Origin: JANJUO01 sp942492935
GTDB taxonomy: Bacteria > Bacteroidota > Ignavibacteria > Kapaibacteriales > UBA2268
NCBI GenBank assembly: GCA_942492935.1
Contig: OW818654.1
Coordinates: forward strand, 2,294,001 to 2,358,000
Length of the DNA stretch: 64,000 nucleotides
Direction: 5' to 3'
The notes beneath the pieces are model-generated. The model was not told where the DNA came from. It saw only the letters and a program-made list of their open reading frames with translations, and ran no database searches. Numbering within the stretch: position 1 is the first letter of the stretch; each line of letters starts with the position of its first letter. The position numbers and the translations under genes were made by a program. Below, piece by piece: positions 36,898-46,510 of this stretch.

Positions 36898-37483
36898 AAT
36901 AATCTTAGTTTTACTTATTGTATTAGTTTCAGAAGTGCGTATCTATACTCAAGAGCCACAAGATTCATTAACCCAAACTAATATAAAACCTTTTGTTAAT
37001 CTTTATCATCAGCATCACGATTTTTTTGGGGAAGCATTTTCATTTCAGGGAATAGAAGGAGGAGTAGTTGTTCGTCAAAATTTTTATTTAGGTGTATATG
37101 GTGCTTTTTTTGTATCAAATCTTGAAGCCGAAATAAATAATGATATACAATATGTATGGATTGGACAAGGAGGAGTAAATTTTACTTATGTCGCTAACGT
37201 TGAAAACCGATTTCATTCGGGATGTCAATTAAATATTGGCTATTTCTCTTTGAGATACGATGCAGAGAACTTTGGACTTTTTGAAACAGCAAATGCATCA
37301 TTTAAATTAAATGGTTTAGTTGTCTCACCTCAGATTTTCTGTGAATTGAATGTTACCGATTGGTTTAAAATTAGAACGGGTTTATCTTATAATTTTTACA
37401 GTTTCAAAGACAATTTAAATATAAAACCATCAGAACTAAACAATATTTCTTTTACTTTTGGGTTGCTTTTTCAAAGTAAATAA
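36884..37483 (+). CDS. Exported protein, probable outer-membrane beta-barrel
   Basis: 199 residues from the ATG at 36884; an earlier in-frame start (36827) would lie deep inside the DUF998 gene. Signal peptide MNYIRIILVLLIVLVSEVR, then alternating segments rich in aromatic and Gly residues (FYLGVYGAFFV, SGCQLNIGYFSLRYD, IRTGLSYNFYSF) ending in FTFGLLFQSK, which looks like a C-terminal beta strand. I do not recognise a specific family. Last gene of the operon. Confidence 0.65.
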   Translation: MNYIRIILVLLIVLVSEVRIYTQEPQDSLTQTNIKPFVNLYHQHHDFFGEAFSFQGIEGGVVVRQNFYLGVYGAFFVSNLEAEINNDIQYVWIGQGGVNFTYVANVENRFHSGCQLNIGYFSLRYDAENFGLFETANASFKLNGLVVSPQIFCELNVTDWFKIRTGLSYNFYSFKDNLNIKPSELNNISFTFGLLFQSK

Positions 37484-37517
37484 AAGAGATTTAATTATCG
37501 ATTATTTCCGACATTTT

Positions 37518-37548
37518 TTGTTTTCAATGATGAATTTGTTATTTTTGT
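37518..37548 (+). promoter_or_regulatory. Bacteroidota-type promoter of the TPR gene
   Basis: TTTG at 37518-37521, a 19-base spacer, and TATTTTTG at 37541-37548, an exact match to the TTTG-N19-TAnnTTTG layout used by the Bacteroidota primary sigma factor. It ends 46 bases before the start at 37595. Confidence 0.65.
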
Positions 37549-37594
37549 AGTTCATTTTTTGAGGGGAAGTTAAAAGAGATGTGGGATATTTTAA

Positions 37595-38605
37595 ATGACA
37601 GCAATAATAGACATGGAACTGAAAGAATTACTTCAAGAGTTGGAGAAAGACCCGACAAATCTTGATTTGATTAATCAAATTGCTATAGCTTGTTTTGAAT
37701 ATCCTTCAATGCAAACCAATGGTGAAGTAATAAAATACTTTGAACTAGCTTATTCAACCATGAAAACAGTTAAATCAATTCACAATCTTGCATGGTATCT
37801 GTATTTTGAGTGTGGAGAACAAGAAAAAGCGATTGATTTACAAAAGGAATGCATTAAACTGAAACCAAAATCTTACTTTCCATACTATCAATTTGGCTAT
37901 ATGCTTATAGAGCAAAAAAAGTATGGAGAAGCTATTCCATTCTTAGTTAAAGCAAACAATATTGAACATCATCGAGATATAATTCATAATATTGGGTATT
38001 GCTATTTTCAAATGGGCGAATTTCAAAAAGCAAAAGAATTATTTTCACAATCGAAAACAGATTTTGACTTTGAAAATAGAAGTCTATACAATCTTGCAAT
38101 ATGCGAATGGAAATTAAATAATGTTGAACAGGTAAAGTTCATTGCTGACCAATTATTCAAAGATATTAAGACCAACATACATATGACAATAAGTGGATAT
38201 GAAATTGGCCTTTTGTATTTTCTTATAGATGATTTACAACGAACTTGCGAGTGTATAATTAACCAAGGAATTAATGGAATTGACTTGTTTGATTGGACCG
38301 AATTATCATATTGCCTTTTTATAAATGACTATAAATTATGGAATGAAAAAATCAATGAAAGCATCGTTGAACGAAAAAAATGGTGTGATAAAATTGAAAG
38401 TAATCACGAAGATTGGATTGAATATACTAACGAAGAGAAAAAAGAACGTCTGAATGAATTAAGAGATGAAATTAAGATTAGACAAGAAACTTTAAACAAT
38501 GGAATGAACAAGCCTATTCAAGAACTTAGCATTAGTGTTTTTGTAGAATATTGCGGTTGTTTACTATTTGACTGTAAAAGACACGAAAACAGAAAAAATG
38601 ACTAA
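37595..38605 (+). CDS. Tetratricopeptide-repeat protein
   Basis: 336-residue protein of helix pairs. TPR-like units are visible at about residues 60-95 (AWYLYFECGEQEKAIDLQKECIKLKP), 96-128 (YYQFGYMLIEQKKYGEAIPFLVKA), 130-160 (HNIGYCYFQMGEFQKAKELF) and 165-190. The C-terminal 100 residues are charged and probably coiled coil (EWIEYTNEEKKERLNELRDEI), ending in a Cys-containing segment. A scaffold or binding role is likely; the partner is unknown. The ATG at 37613 (MELKELLQELEK) is a possible alternative start. It has its own promoter and no close neighbours. Confidence 0.75.
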   Translation: MTAIIDMELKELLQELEKDPTNLDLINQIAIACFEYPSMQTNGEVIKYFELAYSTMKTVKSIHNLAWYLYFECGEQEKAIDLQKECIKLKPKSYFPYYQFGYMLIEQKKYGEAIPFLVKANNIEHHRDIIHNIGYCYFQMGEFQKAKELFSQSKTDFDFENRSLYNLAICEWKLNNVEQVKFIADQLFKDIKTNIHMTISGYEIGLLYFLIDDLQRTCECIINQGINGIDLFDWTELSYCLFINDYKLWNEKINESIVERKKWCDKIESNHEDWIEYTNEEKKERLNELRDEIKIRQETLNNGMNKPIQELSISVFVEYCGCLLFDCKRHENRKND

Positions 38606-38724
38606 AAATTCAGGCATAACAAGTACTTACTCGAATGTCTATAATTCATAATTACTCCATAAAATTGCACTGGAATGGTAAGCAAATAAACTTTTTAATA
38701 ATTGCAAATGTATTAAATTTAATG

Positions 38725-39588
38725 TTATTGATTAGTATTGTTCAGAATATCCATAAAACTATAAAAAGTATTTTCATCAATAGAATGATTATATAATGAT
38801 GTCCTTAATGTAGCTTCAGTTAATGACTTAAAAATTCTAAGTAATTCTTGATTTGATTTTAGTGATTCGAGATGAATTTTTAATCCAACCTCATCTTGTC
38901 TTGCAATAGTCCCGGTTAAAGGATACTCTAAATGTTTAAATGCATAGAAATTATTCTGAATTGTTTGATTTAGAATTGTACTGAAAAAAACTTCAGGATT
39001 AATTTGTGCAATTTCAGCAAATTTATTTCCTAATTGTAACAAAGGAGTGAGGAAATTTGAAATTGCAACTGCTGATAAATGATAAAATTCTTTATTTTGA
39101 ATATTTTTCTCATTAAAAAAGTAGGGGAGTCCGCCAATTGATTTTATTAATTCAGTCATACCATCTTGCAATTCAAAATTACATTCTATTCCGAAAGGAA
39201 CATCCTTTAGTTTTGTTAAATGTGGATAGTAGAATGTTTGATAGGGATGGCAAGCGGCAGTTTTTGCTCCATAATCTTCAATGGGATTTAAAATATCTTT
39301 TCTTAAAAATCCAGAACAATGAATAATTGTTGAACCATTTAAATTTAGTTTTGATTCAATTAATTCGTTTAGAGTTGAAATTATATTTTTATCTTGTACA
39401 GTCAAAAAAATATATTCTGGTAAGTTATTGATTTCATTTATTGTATCATAAATAATTGAACTTGCAATATGCTCATTCAAATACTCTGAATTATGAGATA
39501 CTACCCATAATAATGAATTGATGTTACAAAATTCATTTGCCAGAGTTGAACCTACTTTACCAGCACCAATAATACCAACACTTGCCAT
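38725..39588 (-). CDS. Rossmann-like and DUF2520 domain oxidoreductase
   Basis: 287-residue protein with an N-terminal NAD(P)-binding GIIGAGKVGSTLA motif and a C-terminal DUF2520 helical domain (FYHLSAVAISNFLTPLLQLG, PLTGTIARQDEVGLKIHLE). This architecture resembles ketopantoate reductase and F420-dependent reductases, but the substrate is unknown. It follows the SDR gene by 15 bases and is the last gene of the - strand group that includes purN and the saccharopine-dehydrogenase-like gene. Confidence 0.85.
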   Translation of the reverse strand: MASVGIIGAGKVGSTLANEFCNINSLLWVVSHNSEYLNEHIASSIIYDTINEINNLPEYIFLTVQDKNIISTLNELIESKLNLNGSTIIHCSGFLRKDILNPIEDYGAKTAACHPYQTFYYPHLTKLKDVPFGIECNFELQDGMTELIKSIGGLPYFFNEKNIQNKEFYHLSAVAISNFLTPLLQLGNKFAEIAQINPEVFFSTILNQTIQNNFYAFKHLEYPLTGTIARQDEVGLKIHLESLKSNQELLRIFKSLTEATLRTSLYNHSIDENTFYSFMDILNNTNQ

Positions 39589-39603
39589 AATTATTTATAA
39601 AAA

Positions 39604-40545
39604 CTAATTTTTTGAATAATTTTTTATCAATTGTAATGCTTCAGAATATGAATTTTTCTTAAATTCGGGAAATGCTTTGTCGAATTTACTACTATCGAAT
39701 ATATAATCATATTCAAATTGATAAAGCATTTCTTTGCTTTCTTTTATTGCTGAGTTGAATAATGCGATAACATTAAATAAAAATCTGCTTAATATTTGGT
39801 ATTTTGCTTCAACTCCAAATACTTTACCAGTGAGTTCTACAAATTCTTTTCCTGAAAGTGTATTACTGTTTGTGGGTAAATGCCAAATCTGATTATAAGC
39901 ACTATCTGTATTTCCAAGTAAAGCAGTAGCTTTTGCAGCATCAGGTGTAAATGTATATGAATGTTTTTTGCTATCATTCAAAACAAGCATTGCTTTCTTT
40001 TTCGATTTAAGTTTGTCAATTATCATTATGTTAGCAAAACTATTATTTGAAATCAAACCTAAAAAATCAGCTGCTCTTACTATTTGAGCTGTTAATTCAC
40101 CTTTTTTAATTTCATTTAAAATCATTTCAGCTATTTCTGCTCTGACTTCACCTTTTTTACTAATTGGATTAATTGGAGTTTCTTCAGTCATTTTGCCATT
40201 GACCAAACCATACATATAAACATTATCAAAAAAAACCAATTTTGAACAGTTTACTTTACAAGCTGTTATTACATTTTGCATAATATTCTTCCAGTCTTTT
40301 TGCCATACATTTACATCGTATTTTAATCCAACTGTTAGATATACTATTTCAGAATTTTCAACAGCTTTAATTACTTCTTCAAAATTTCTCAAATCAGCTT
40401 GAATTAATTCATTATTCTCATTAATTTTTTTCGGATTTCTTGCAACTAATCTAATATTTGATGTATATTTTGATAATGATTTTGCAAGTTCATTACCAAT
40501 TACTCCACCAGAACCAAGTATTGTTTGTATATTTGATTTATTCAT
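39604..40545 (-). CDS. NAD-dependent epimerase/dehydratase-like (extended SDR) protein
   Basis: 313 residues, with a GSGGVIGNELAKSL dinucleotide-binding motif at the N-terminus and an Asp-based second strand (IQADLRNFEE). The catalytic Tyr-x3-Lys expected in SDR enzymes is not canonical: the region reads DNVYMYGLVNGK. It may therefore be an atypical SDR with an NAD(P)-binding or isomerase role. The C-terminal part (TPDAAKATALLGN, WHLPTNSNTLSGKEFVELTG) matches extended SDR proteins. It sits 101 bases after purN and 15 bases before the DUF2520 gene. Confidence 0.8.
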   Translation of the reverse strand: MNKSNIQTILGSGGVIGNELAKSLSKYTSNIRLVARNPKKINENNELIQADLRNFEEVIKAVENSEIVYLTVGLKYDVNVWQKDWKNIMQNVITACKVNCSKLVFFDNVYMYGLVNGKMTEETPINPISKKGEVRAEIAEMILNEIKKGELTAQIVRAADFLGLISNNSFANIMIIDKLKSKKKAMLVLNDSKKHSYTFTPDAAKATALLGNTDSAYNQIWHLPTNSNTLSGKEFVELTGKVFGVEAKYQILSRFLFNVIALFNSAIKESKEMLYQFEYDYIFDSSKFDKAFPEFKKNSYSEALQLIKNYSKN

Positions 40546-40646
40546 TTTACTTTTATATTTATGTTAATTTAAATAAATATATACGAAATAATTTAAAAAA
40601 AGTTCAAAGAAATTGACTATTACAGTATTCTCTTATATCTTAAAGT

Positions 40647-41261
40647 TTATATTTCAATAACTCCATTTGAGATTTTTATCAAAGTATCCACATAGATTTT
40701 ATGTTCAATTTCTAAAACTTTCTTTGCAAGTAATTCTGGGGTATCGTTTGAATCAACTTCTAAAGACCACTGCTGTAAGATTTTTCCTCTATCGTATTCT
40801 GAATCAACAATATGAACAGTTGCACCAGACAACTTCTCACCAGCTTCTATTACAGCTTGATGAACATTCATTCCATACATACCAATTCCTCCGAACTTTG
40901 GGAGCAATGCCGGATGAATATTGAGTACCAATCCATTCACAAAATTAATAACTTCAATAGGTAATTTTTTCATATATCCTGCAAGAACGATTATATTTAT
41001 TTTGTGTCTTTTCAATATTTCAAGTATTACATTTGTTCTTTCTATTTCATCAGGATGAGTTTTTGAACTTATATGATATTTTTCAACCCCCTCAATTTCA
41101 GCTCGTTGCAGTGCATAAGAATCAGAATTATTTGAAATAACACAACCTATTTTTGCTGATAATTTTCCCGATTTCACAGCATCAATTATTGCTTGCATAT
41201 TACTACCACCGTGTGAAGCAAAAAAAGCTATATTTAATTCTTTGGTTCGCATATTTTCCAT
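40647..41261 (-). CDS. purN: Phosphoribosylglycinamide formyltransferase
   Basis: Third enzyme of de novo purine synthesis: transfers a formyl group from 10-formyl-THF to GAR. At 204 residues it is of normal length. Signatures are FFASHGGSNMQAI (phosphate loop), LAGYMKKLP, the catalytic LNIHPALLPKF (Asn and His), and GATVHIVDSEYDRGKIL with the catalytic Asp. The start at 41261 (MENMRTKELNIAFF) could be trimmed to the second Met. It is the only purine gene in the window and lies in a mixed - strand group. Confidence 0.94.
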   Translation of the reverse strand: MENMRTKELNIAFFASHGGSNMQAIIDAVKSGKLSAKIGCVISNNSDSYALQRAEIEGVEKYHISSKTHPDEIERTNVILEILKRHKINIIVLAGYMKKLPIEVINFVNGLVLNIHPALLPKFGGIGMYGMNVHQAVIEAGEKLSGATVHIVDSEYDRGKILQQWSLEVDSNDTPELLAKKVLEIEHKIYVDTLIKISNGVIEI

Positions 41262-41295
41262 ATTTTATTATTAAATTCAGACAATTAGAGATTAT

Positions 41296-42426
41296 CTATA
41301 ATTCAAATCTACTCATTTTATAAATTATGTTTCTTTCTTTCTGATAATCTAAGATAAATTTATAATTTTCTTCTGATTTACCAACATATTCAGGTGGGCA
41401 AATTCCTTTTCTGTCAAATTTTCCTTCAATTAATAAATTCACAGCCGAAGTAGCAGCAAATCCAGTAGTACGAGCCATTGAAGATATACCTGAATTTTTA
41501 TCGCGTCTATCAAATAAATCATATACATATTTTACCATTTTACCATTTTCATCGCCTTCAATTATTATTCTCATAACCGTAAATTCATCATCTGAATCGT
41601 GCAGTTTCCATTTATCAAATAATAATTTTGAAGTAAAATCAATAGGTTTAATCTTAGTGTCTTTAACTTCAACTTCATTTTCGTTCAAAAAACCTGCTGC
41701 AGAAAATGCTTTAATTAATTCGATATGTCCAGGAAAACGCAAAGTTTTTTCTTTCATATTTGGTATGTCCATTGTTCTTAGTAATGAACGTAAACCATCA
41801 GTATTAAATGCTTCGAGTGTGCCTACGTTGTCAAAATTCATATATTCTGTATCTGACATAGCAGTTTTGGATATAATATGATTATTTTCTTTGTATCTTG
41901 CAGGTCTTGTATATTCTTCAAGAACATCTACTGGAGAAAACGGTGCTTTATATTGGAATGGGAAAGTGCGCTCAAAAGGTAAACCTCCAACATAATATTC
42001 GAAGTTGATAATTTTCATCAGTTCATTATGGTAACTTAGTAGAAAATTCGGCATACCCGGAGCTACACCAAAATCAACAATAGCTGTTACATTGTTGGAT
42101 TTTGCCAATTCATCTAAGCCAAATAAATCTTCCGGAAAAAAAGAAATATCAATTATATTTTTTCCAGCTTCAATCACAGATTTAACAGTATTATAACCCA
42201 TAAATCCTGGAACAGCACCCACAACAAGGTCATAATCTTTAACAATACTTTTTATAGTATCTGAATTTGATAAATCAGCTTTAATTGTTTTAATTCCAAA
42301 ATCCGCATTGAATTTTTTTAGCTCATCACTATTGAAATCTACTGAAGTTACATCATAATTTGCAGATAAATCTCTTGCCATAGCTTTGCCAACCATGCCT
42401 GCACCAAGAACAACTATTTTAGTCAT
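41296..42426 (-). CDS. Saccharopine dehydrogenase-family oxidoreductase
   Basis: 376-residue NAD(P)-dependent enzyme. N-terminal Rossmann motif VVLGAGMVGKAMARDL; the strand-2 acid is in SVDFNSDEL; the central VDFGVAPGMPNFLLS segment and the C-terminal MARTTGFAATSAVNLLIEGK are typical of the saccharopine dehydrogenase/lysine 6-dehydrogenase group. It may act on lysine-derived or carboxynorspermidine-type substrates; the exact reaction cannot be decided from sequence alone. First in the - strand run; purN begins 34 bases after its stop. Confidence 0.85.
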   Translation of the reverse strand: MTKIVVLGAGMVGKAMARDLSANYDVTSVDFNSDELKKFNADFGIKTIKADLSNSDTIKSIVKDYDLVVGAVPGFMGYNTVKSVIEAGKNIIDISFFPEDLFGLDELAKSNNVTAIVDFGVAPGMPNFLLSYHNELMKIINFEYYVGGLPFERTFPFQYKAPFSPVDVLEEYTRPARYKENNHIISKTAMSDTEYMNFDNVGTLEAFNTDGLRSLLRTMDIPNMKEKTLRFPGHIELIKAFSAAGFLNENEVEVKDTKIKPIDFTSKLLFDKWKLHDSDDEFTVMRIIIEGDENGKMVKYVYDLFDRRDKNSGISSMARTTGFAATSAVNLLIEGKFDRKGICPPEYVGKSEENYKFILDYQKERNIIYKMSRFEL

Positions 42427-42509
42427 AAATTTTCCAAATGTCTAATTAGTAAAAATCAAATTTATGAAATAATTCTGTAAATTACTTGAAAATATTTCAT
42501 GAAATAATG

Positions 42510-43061
42510 TTAAAGATAGTACAACAGAAAAATCACAGGTACAATTACTCCAATTGTTGACAAAATTGCACCTCTCCATTTAAGTCCATTTTTCCCTTTC
42601 AGGATAAACAATCCTCCAATAGAAAGAAAAACCAAAACTACACAGAAGAAATCAGAAAACCATGTCCAAATTCTACCAGGATTATAATGCAAAAAATTTA
42701 CTTGATAGAATAATGCTCTTTTTCTATTTGTTTCTAATATGCAATCACCTGTTTGTAAATCCATCAGAACATTTCCGCCATCAACAAATATTCTGAGTGA
42801 AACATCATCTGGAAAATAGTGATTTTTGTAATTACTGTCTTCTCCAGCTATTTTCAAAATATCCATAATGATTTCATTGTTTATATTTTCTTTTTGAACT
42901 GGTTTATTATATTTAAATTCTTGTTTATTGATAATATAATTTGGATTCCAATCTTGTCTATGATTAACAGCAATACCAGAAATTGCATAAATAATAATCA
43001 TTCCTGCAAAAAGATAACCTAAATCGCGATGTAAAACTTTGTTCAATTTAAATAAATTCAT
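42510..43061 (-). CDS. PepSY-associated transmembrane protein
   Basis: 183 residues. The N-terminal LHRDLGYLFAGMIIIYAISGIAVNH is the hallmark of PepSY-associated TM proteins, which often take part in iron-siderophore uptake or reductive processes. A periplasmic domain of ~80 residues is followed by two more helices (VVLVFLSIGGLFIL, ILSTIGVIVPVIFLL) after a WTWFSDFFC segment. Function in this organism is unknown. It stands alone, with about 80-150 base gaps on both sides. Confidence 0.8.
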   Translation of the reverse strand: MNLFKLNKVLHRDLGYLFAGMIIIYAISGIAVNHRQDWNPNYIINKQEFKYNKPVQKENINNEIIMDILKIAGEDSNYKNHYFPDDVSLRIFVDGGNVLMDLQTGDCILETNRKRALFYQVNFLHYNPGRIWTWFSDFFCVVLVFLSIGGLFILKGKNGLKWRGAILSTIGVIVPVIFLLYYL

Positions 43062-43206
43062 TTGAATTCTTCAATTTGTTGAAAAAATAATTTATGTTAA
43101 ATTTTCGATTTATTAAAAATCCAAAAAAACATAATAACAAAATTGCTACTTTTTTCTAATATGAACAAAATATATTTGAAAATTATTAGGATAAAATCTT
43201 TTTGTT

Positions 43207-43674
43207 TTAGAAATTCAAGAATCCATCTTGATTCTTTAATCTACAAATTCTCCATTCTTCCATAATTTCTGCTCCGATTGATTTATAGAATTTAACAGCA
43301 GGATTCCAAGTCAAAACGCTCCATTCCATTCTACCGCAATTTCTTTCAGTTGCAATTTTTGCTGTATAACTTAGTAATGCCTTGCCAATTCCTTTACCTC
43401 TAAACTCTGGATTGACAAATAAATCTTCAATATAAAGACCTTTTTTTCCAACAAAAGTAGAAAAATTAAAAAAATACAAAACAAATCCTACAGGTTTTTT
43501 ATCAAATTCTGCAATTGCAACTTCAATTCCTGAATTTTCAGCAAATATATTTTGTTCTAATATTTCTACATTCGCTGTAACTTCATCAGATAATTTTTCA
43601 AATTCAGCAAGGTCTTTTATAAATTGCAGAATCAATGCTGTATCTTCTTTAACTGCTTGTCTTATTTCTAACAT
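43207..43674 (-). CDS. GNAT N-acetyltransferase (diamine/thialysine acetyltransferase-like)
   Basis: 155-residue GNAT enzyme that transfers acetyl from acetyl-CoA to an amine. Motif A is DLFVNPEFRGKGIGKALLSY, with the R/Q-x2-G-x-G/A pyrophosphate loop. The start IRQAVKEDTALILQFIKDLAEFEKLSDEV and the WSVLTWNPAVKFYKSIGAE segment closely resemble spermidine/spermine or thialysine acetyltransferases. 155 residues is typical. The stop codon of a remnant reading frame (43676-43756) lies one base before its start. Confidence 0.87.
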   Translation of the reverse strand: MLEIRQAVKEDTALILQFIKDLAEFEKLSDEVTANVEILEQNIFAENSGIEVAIAEFDKKPVGFVLYFFNFSTFVGKKGLYIEDLFVNPEFRGKGIGKALLSYTAKIATERNCGRMEWSVLTWNPAVKFYKSIGAEIMEEWRICRLKNQDGFLNF

Positions 43675-43675
43675 T

Positions 43676-43756
43676 TCATTTCTCGTTAATTATTGAATTT
43701 AATAAATTTATAAATTTCTTCTCAGTTAAAATTTCGTGAGTGTAAAAATTTTCCAT
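43676..43756 (-). pseudogene. Remnant of a YoaP-type acetyltransferase gene (3' end only)
   Basis: A 26-codon frame that encodes a copy of the C-terminus of the gene at 47592-48344: THEILTEKKFINLLNSII is identical in both. The DNA match covers about 43686-43758 against 47598-47665. Here the frame continues for three more codons and stops next to the GNAT gene start. It looks like what is left after a deletion or a partial duplication, 4 kb away from the full gene and on the same strand. Confidence 0.75.
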
Positions 43757-43796
43757 TAAGGTATTTTTTTAATGAGATATCCCCTTAATCATATTT

Positions 43797-46445
43797 TTAC
43801 TGTTTGTTAATAATAACTTTTATGGTTTTGAAAGCATCACCAAATTTAAGATGTATAAAATAAATTCCATTTGGAATATTCTTACACTCCCAAGTTAAAT
43901 GTCCACTATAATTATTAAAATAGACAATATTAATATTCTCATCATTTTCAACTTTATTGCCATTTTGGTCATAAATACAAATATAAGATTTATCAATAAA
44001 AACATTTGGCTCAAAATAAATCAATGTATTTATCTGATTTTTGCCTGGTATTGGAAACGGAGGATAAGCATAAAAGTAGGGTAATAACTCAACTTCTTCA
44101 ACACTTGTAGAGGTATCAATGCCTATTCCTTTAATATAAAGATTAATAATCTCAGTAGTAGCATTTGATTTAATTGTCAAACTATCATAATATTCTTTGA
44201 CAGTCTTTGGTTGAAATTTTATCGAAAAATTAAAGGTACTATTTGGTTTTATTATTAATGGATTGATCTCGTTAATTTCTGGAAAATATGCAATAAAAAT
44301 TTCCGGGTTGCTTTGTAATATTTCAGTAATATTCAAATCTTTAGATGATGAGGAATTGATTATTTCAGCATTCAGTTCTTTAGCGACTGTATCCCGAATA
44401 CTTTTTGTTCCAAAATCAATAGAAGAAACTTGAATACTTGGTTTAACAAGTATTATATTGGGCAAATCAATTATATATATTTCTTTGGGATTATTGTCAT
44501 CTTGATAATAGGCATATATTGTATTTGAATCTAAAACCTTTAAAGTTCTCGATATTCCACCATTATTTGGAAATACAGTATATGCCCATTTGCTTTTATC
44601 AAAAATATTATCTGTTATGAACATTGTATCTTTTATTGATAAATATAATTTATCATTATAAACATCAAATCCGCAGTATATTTTTTGAGGCAAAGTATTA
44701 TGAATATTTTCATACGGTTGTTTGTAATTATATATATTTTTGTAAGCATAATTCTCTAAGTTAATAGACTCTATGCTAATTATGGAATCTAATTTGTTCA
44801 GAATAAAATAGATTAAATATTTCTCTTTGCCAATGTTGAAATCTTTGCAAAACAGAATTGAATCATTTTTAGAATATTCTTTAACTAAGTTCCAACTAAT
44901 TCCATCATCTTCAGTATAACTTATGTTCATATCTTTTGTATAAAACAGTCTTTTAAATAGTAAATATCTATCGAAACTTTTATGATATAAATATATAAAC
45001 TCAAAATTACTATCTATCTTGGATCTTGTAAGAGTCATATTAGTATCAAAAATAAATAAACTACTTTGATAAACATTATTAGGGCTTAAATATGATGAAG
45101 CAAAAATAAAATGGTTATTAAAAAACTGTAAGTTAGGTCGAGAGTTTGATTTTGCATCAGTTATAATTGGATATTGTTTATTTTGTTGTTTTGATATAAA
45201 ACTAACACCCAAATCATAACTCACATAAGAGCCATAAAATAAATAAAAAACATTATTTTCAAAAAAATGAAGAGATTTACTAACAGAATCGTAATATTTA
45301 TACCCAATGGTTCTATTTTTTCCAAAAATATTACCATCATAAATTGGCTTAAATGTCTTAAAAGTATCAATAGTGCTTGTAAAATAATTATTATATTCAC
45401 AATCATAGTACGTTTTTAAATTATAATATCCACCAAAACAATAATATTTATTTTTTTCTATTTTTTGTGGTAAAGTCCCATAAGCACTTGAAGATTTTAA
45501 TGATAACAAATTAAATTTATCTTCAACAAAATTGTAATTTTGAATATAATTGAAAGCACCAACAAACCAAATATGCTCACCTATTAACTTAACACTATTT
45601 ACCTGCATATTTGAAAAAATATTTCTTTTGTCATAAATAGCGAGTGTATCATATTCTAATTCATTTTTACATTCAAATATATCAATCATAGTTGACAAAT
45701 ATAATTTAATGCAGATATTTCTATTTTTATAACTTAGAAAACGGCTCAAATTAAAATCAGCATCAAAAACTAATGAATAAACGTTGAAATCCTTTGTTGA
45801 AAATACTTTTCTTTGGGTAACAATATAAAATAAATCATCCTTTTGATATAAACTGTATAAGCCATATTTATCATCAACTATCCCTTTTTCGTTCAAATTA
45901 ATTTTTTCAATCAAATTCAAGTTATCATCACAAATCAGAACTGTAACACTATCATTAATAATATAAATTTTATTATTTACGAAAAAGGTAGAATTAATTA
46001 ATGAAAATGGTTTGTTTGAATAATTATAAGTGGTTTTAATTGAATTAACAAACGTCCAGTATTTGTCAAACAAGGAAACTGAATCTTTGAAATTGATTAT
46101 GAAGCAGTTTGCGGTAGTATCAATAGCTATGATATTTTTTTGGAAATCCTTTATAGTTTCCCATTTATCAAATTCTTTTACAGCAATTTTACCATTGCTA
46201 TTAAAGGCATAAATTTTATTATCGTAATTAATTGTTTTTAAAATTATATCACTATTAAAAACCTTTTCATAGTTCCAAGTTTTTCCATTATCACTACTTA
46301 TCATCAATGAGCCATAGTTGGCTGTAATGTATAATTTATCATTATGAGTATCAATATTATAATAATCTAAGTTAATAGGTCTCAAATTGAACTCATTGGA
46401 ATAAGACAAAAGTGTAAATAATAAAAACACAATAGAATTTTTCAT
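43797..46445 (-). CDS. Large secreted protein with type IX secretion C-terminal domain
   Basis: 882 residues from the ATG at 46445, which gives a clear signal peptide (MKNSIVFLLFTLLSYSNE); the TTG at 46463 adds six residues in front. The body is made of propeller-like repeats with SSDNGKTW and TEDDGISW Asp-box motifs. At about 690-790 is a choice-of-anchor/ASPM-SPD-2-Hydin-like domain (SIDFGTKSIRD...FNFSIKFQPKT). The C-terminus (YAYPPFPIPGKN...IPNGIYFIHLKFGD...KVIINK) is a type IX sorting domain, though the YPNPA core is altered to YPPFPIPG. Ligand or substrate unknown. Very Asn/Tyr/Ile-rich. Confidence 0.78.
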   Translation of the reverse strand: MKNSIVFLLFTLLSYSNEFNLRPINLDYYNIDTHNDKLYITANYGSLMISSDNGKTWNYEKVFNSDIILKTINYDNKIYAFNSNGKIAVKEFDKWETIKDFQKNIIAIDTTANCFIINFKDSVSLFDKYWTFVNSIKTTYNYSNKPFSLINSTFFVNNKIYIINDSVTVLICDDNLNLIEKINLNEKGIVDDKYGLYSLYQKDDLFYIVTQRKVFSTKDFNVYSLVFDADFNLSRFLSYKNRNICIKLYLSTMIDIFECKNELEYDTLAIYDKRNIFSNMQVNSVKLIGEHIWFVGAFNYIQNYNFVEDKFNLLSLKSSSAYGTLPQKIEKNKYYCFGGYYNLKTYYDCEYNNYFTSTIDTFKTFKPIYDGNIFGKNRTIGYKYYDSVSKSLHFFENNVFYLFYGSYVSYDLGVSFISKQQNKQYPIITDAKSNSRPNLQFFNNHFIFASSYLSPNNVYQSSLFIFDTNMTLTRSKIDSNFEFIYLYHKSFDRYLLFKRLFYTKDMNISYTEDDGISWNLVKEYSKNDSILFCKDFNIGKEKYLIYFILNKLDSIISIESINLENYAYKNIYNYKQPYENIHNTLPQKIYCGFDVYNDKLYLSIKDTMFITDNIFDKSKWAYTVFPNNGGISRTLKVLDSNTIYAYYQDDNNPKEIYIIDLPNIILVKPSIQVSSIDFGTKSIRDTVAKELNAEIINSSSSKDLNITEILQSNPEIFIAYFPEINEINPLIIKPNSTFNFSIKFQPKTVKEYYDSLTIKSNATTEIINLYIKGIGIDTSTSVEEVELLPYFYAYPPFPIPGKNQINTLIYFEPNVFIDKSYICIYDQNGNKVENDENINIVYFNNYSGHLTWECKNIPNGIYFIHLKFGDAFKTIKVIINKQ

Positions 46446-46471
46446 AAGATTTATCTCAAACAATTAAGTTA

Positions 46472-46496
46472 GCCCTTATAAAATATTTATAAGGGC
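46472..46496. terminator. Hairpin terminator between two secreted-protein genes
   Basis: Perfect 11-base arms (46472-46482, 46486-46496) with a 3-base loop and a T run on the + strand side. It lies 15 bases past the stop of the - strand gene at 46511 and upstream of 43797-46445. Confidence 0.7.
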
Positions 46497-46510
46497 ATTT
46501 TTTAAGAAAT

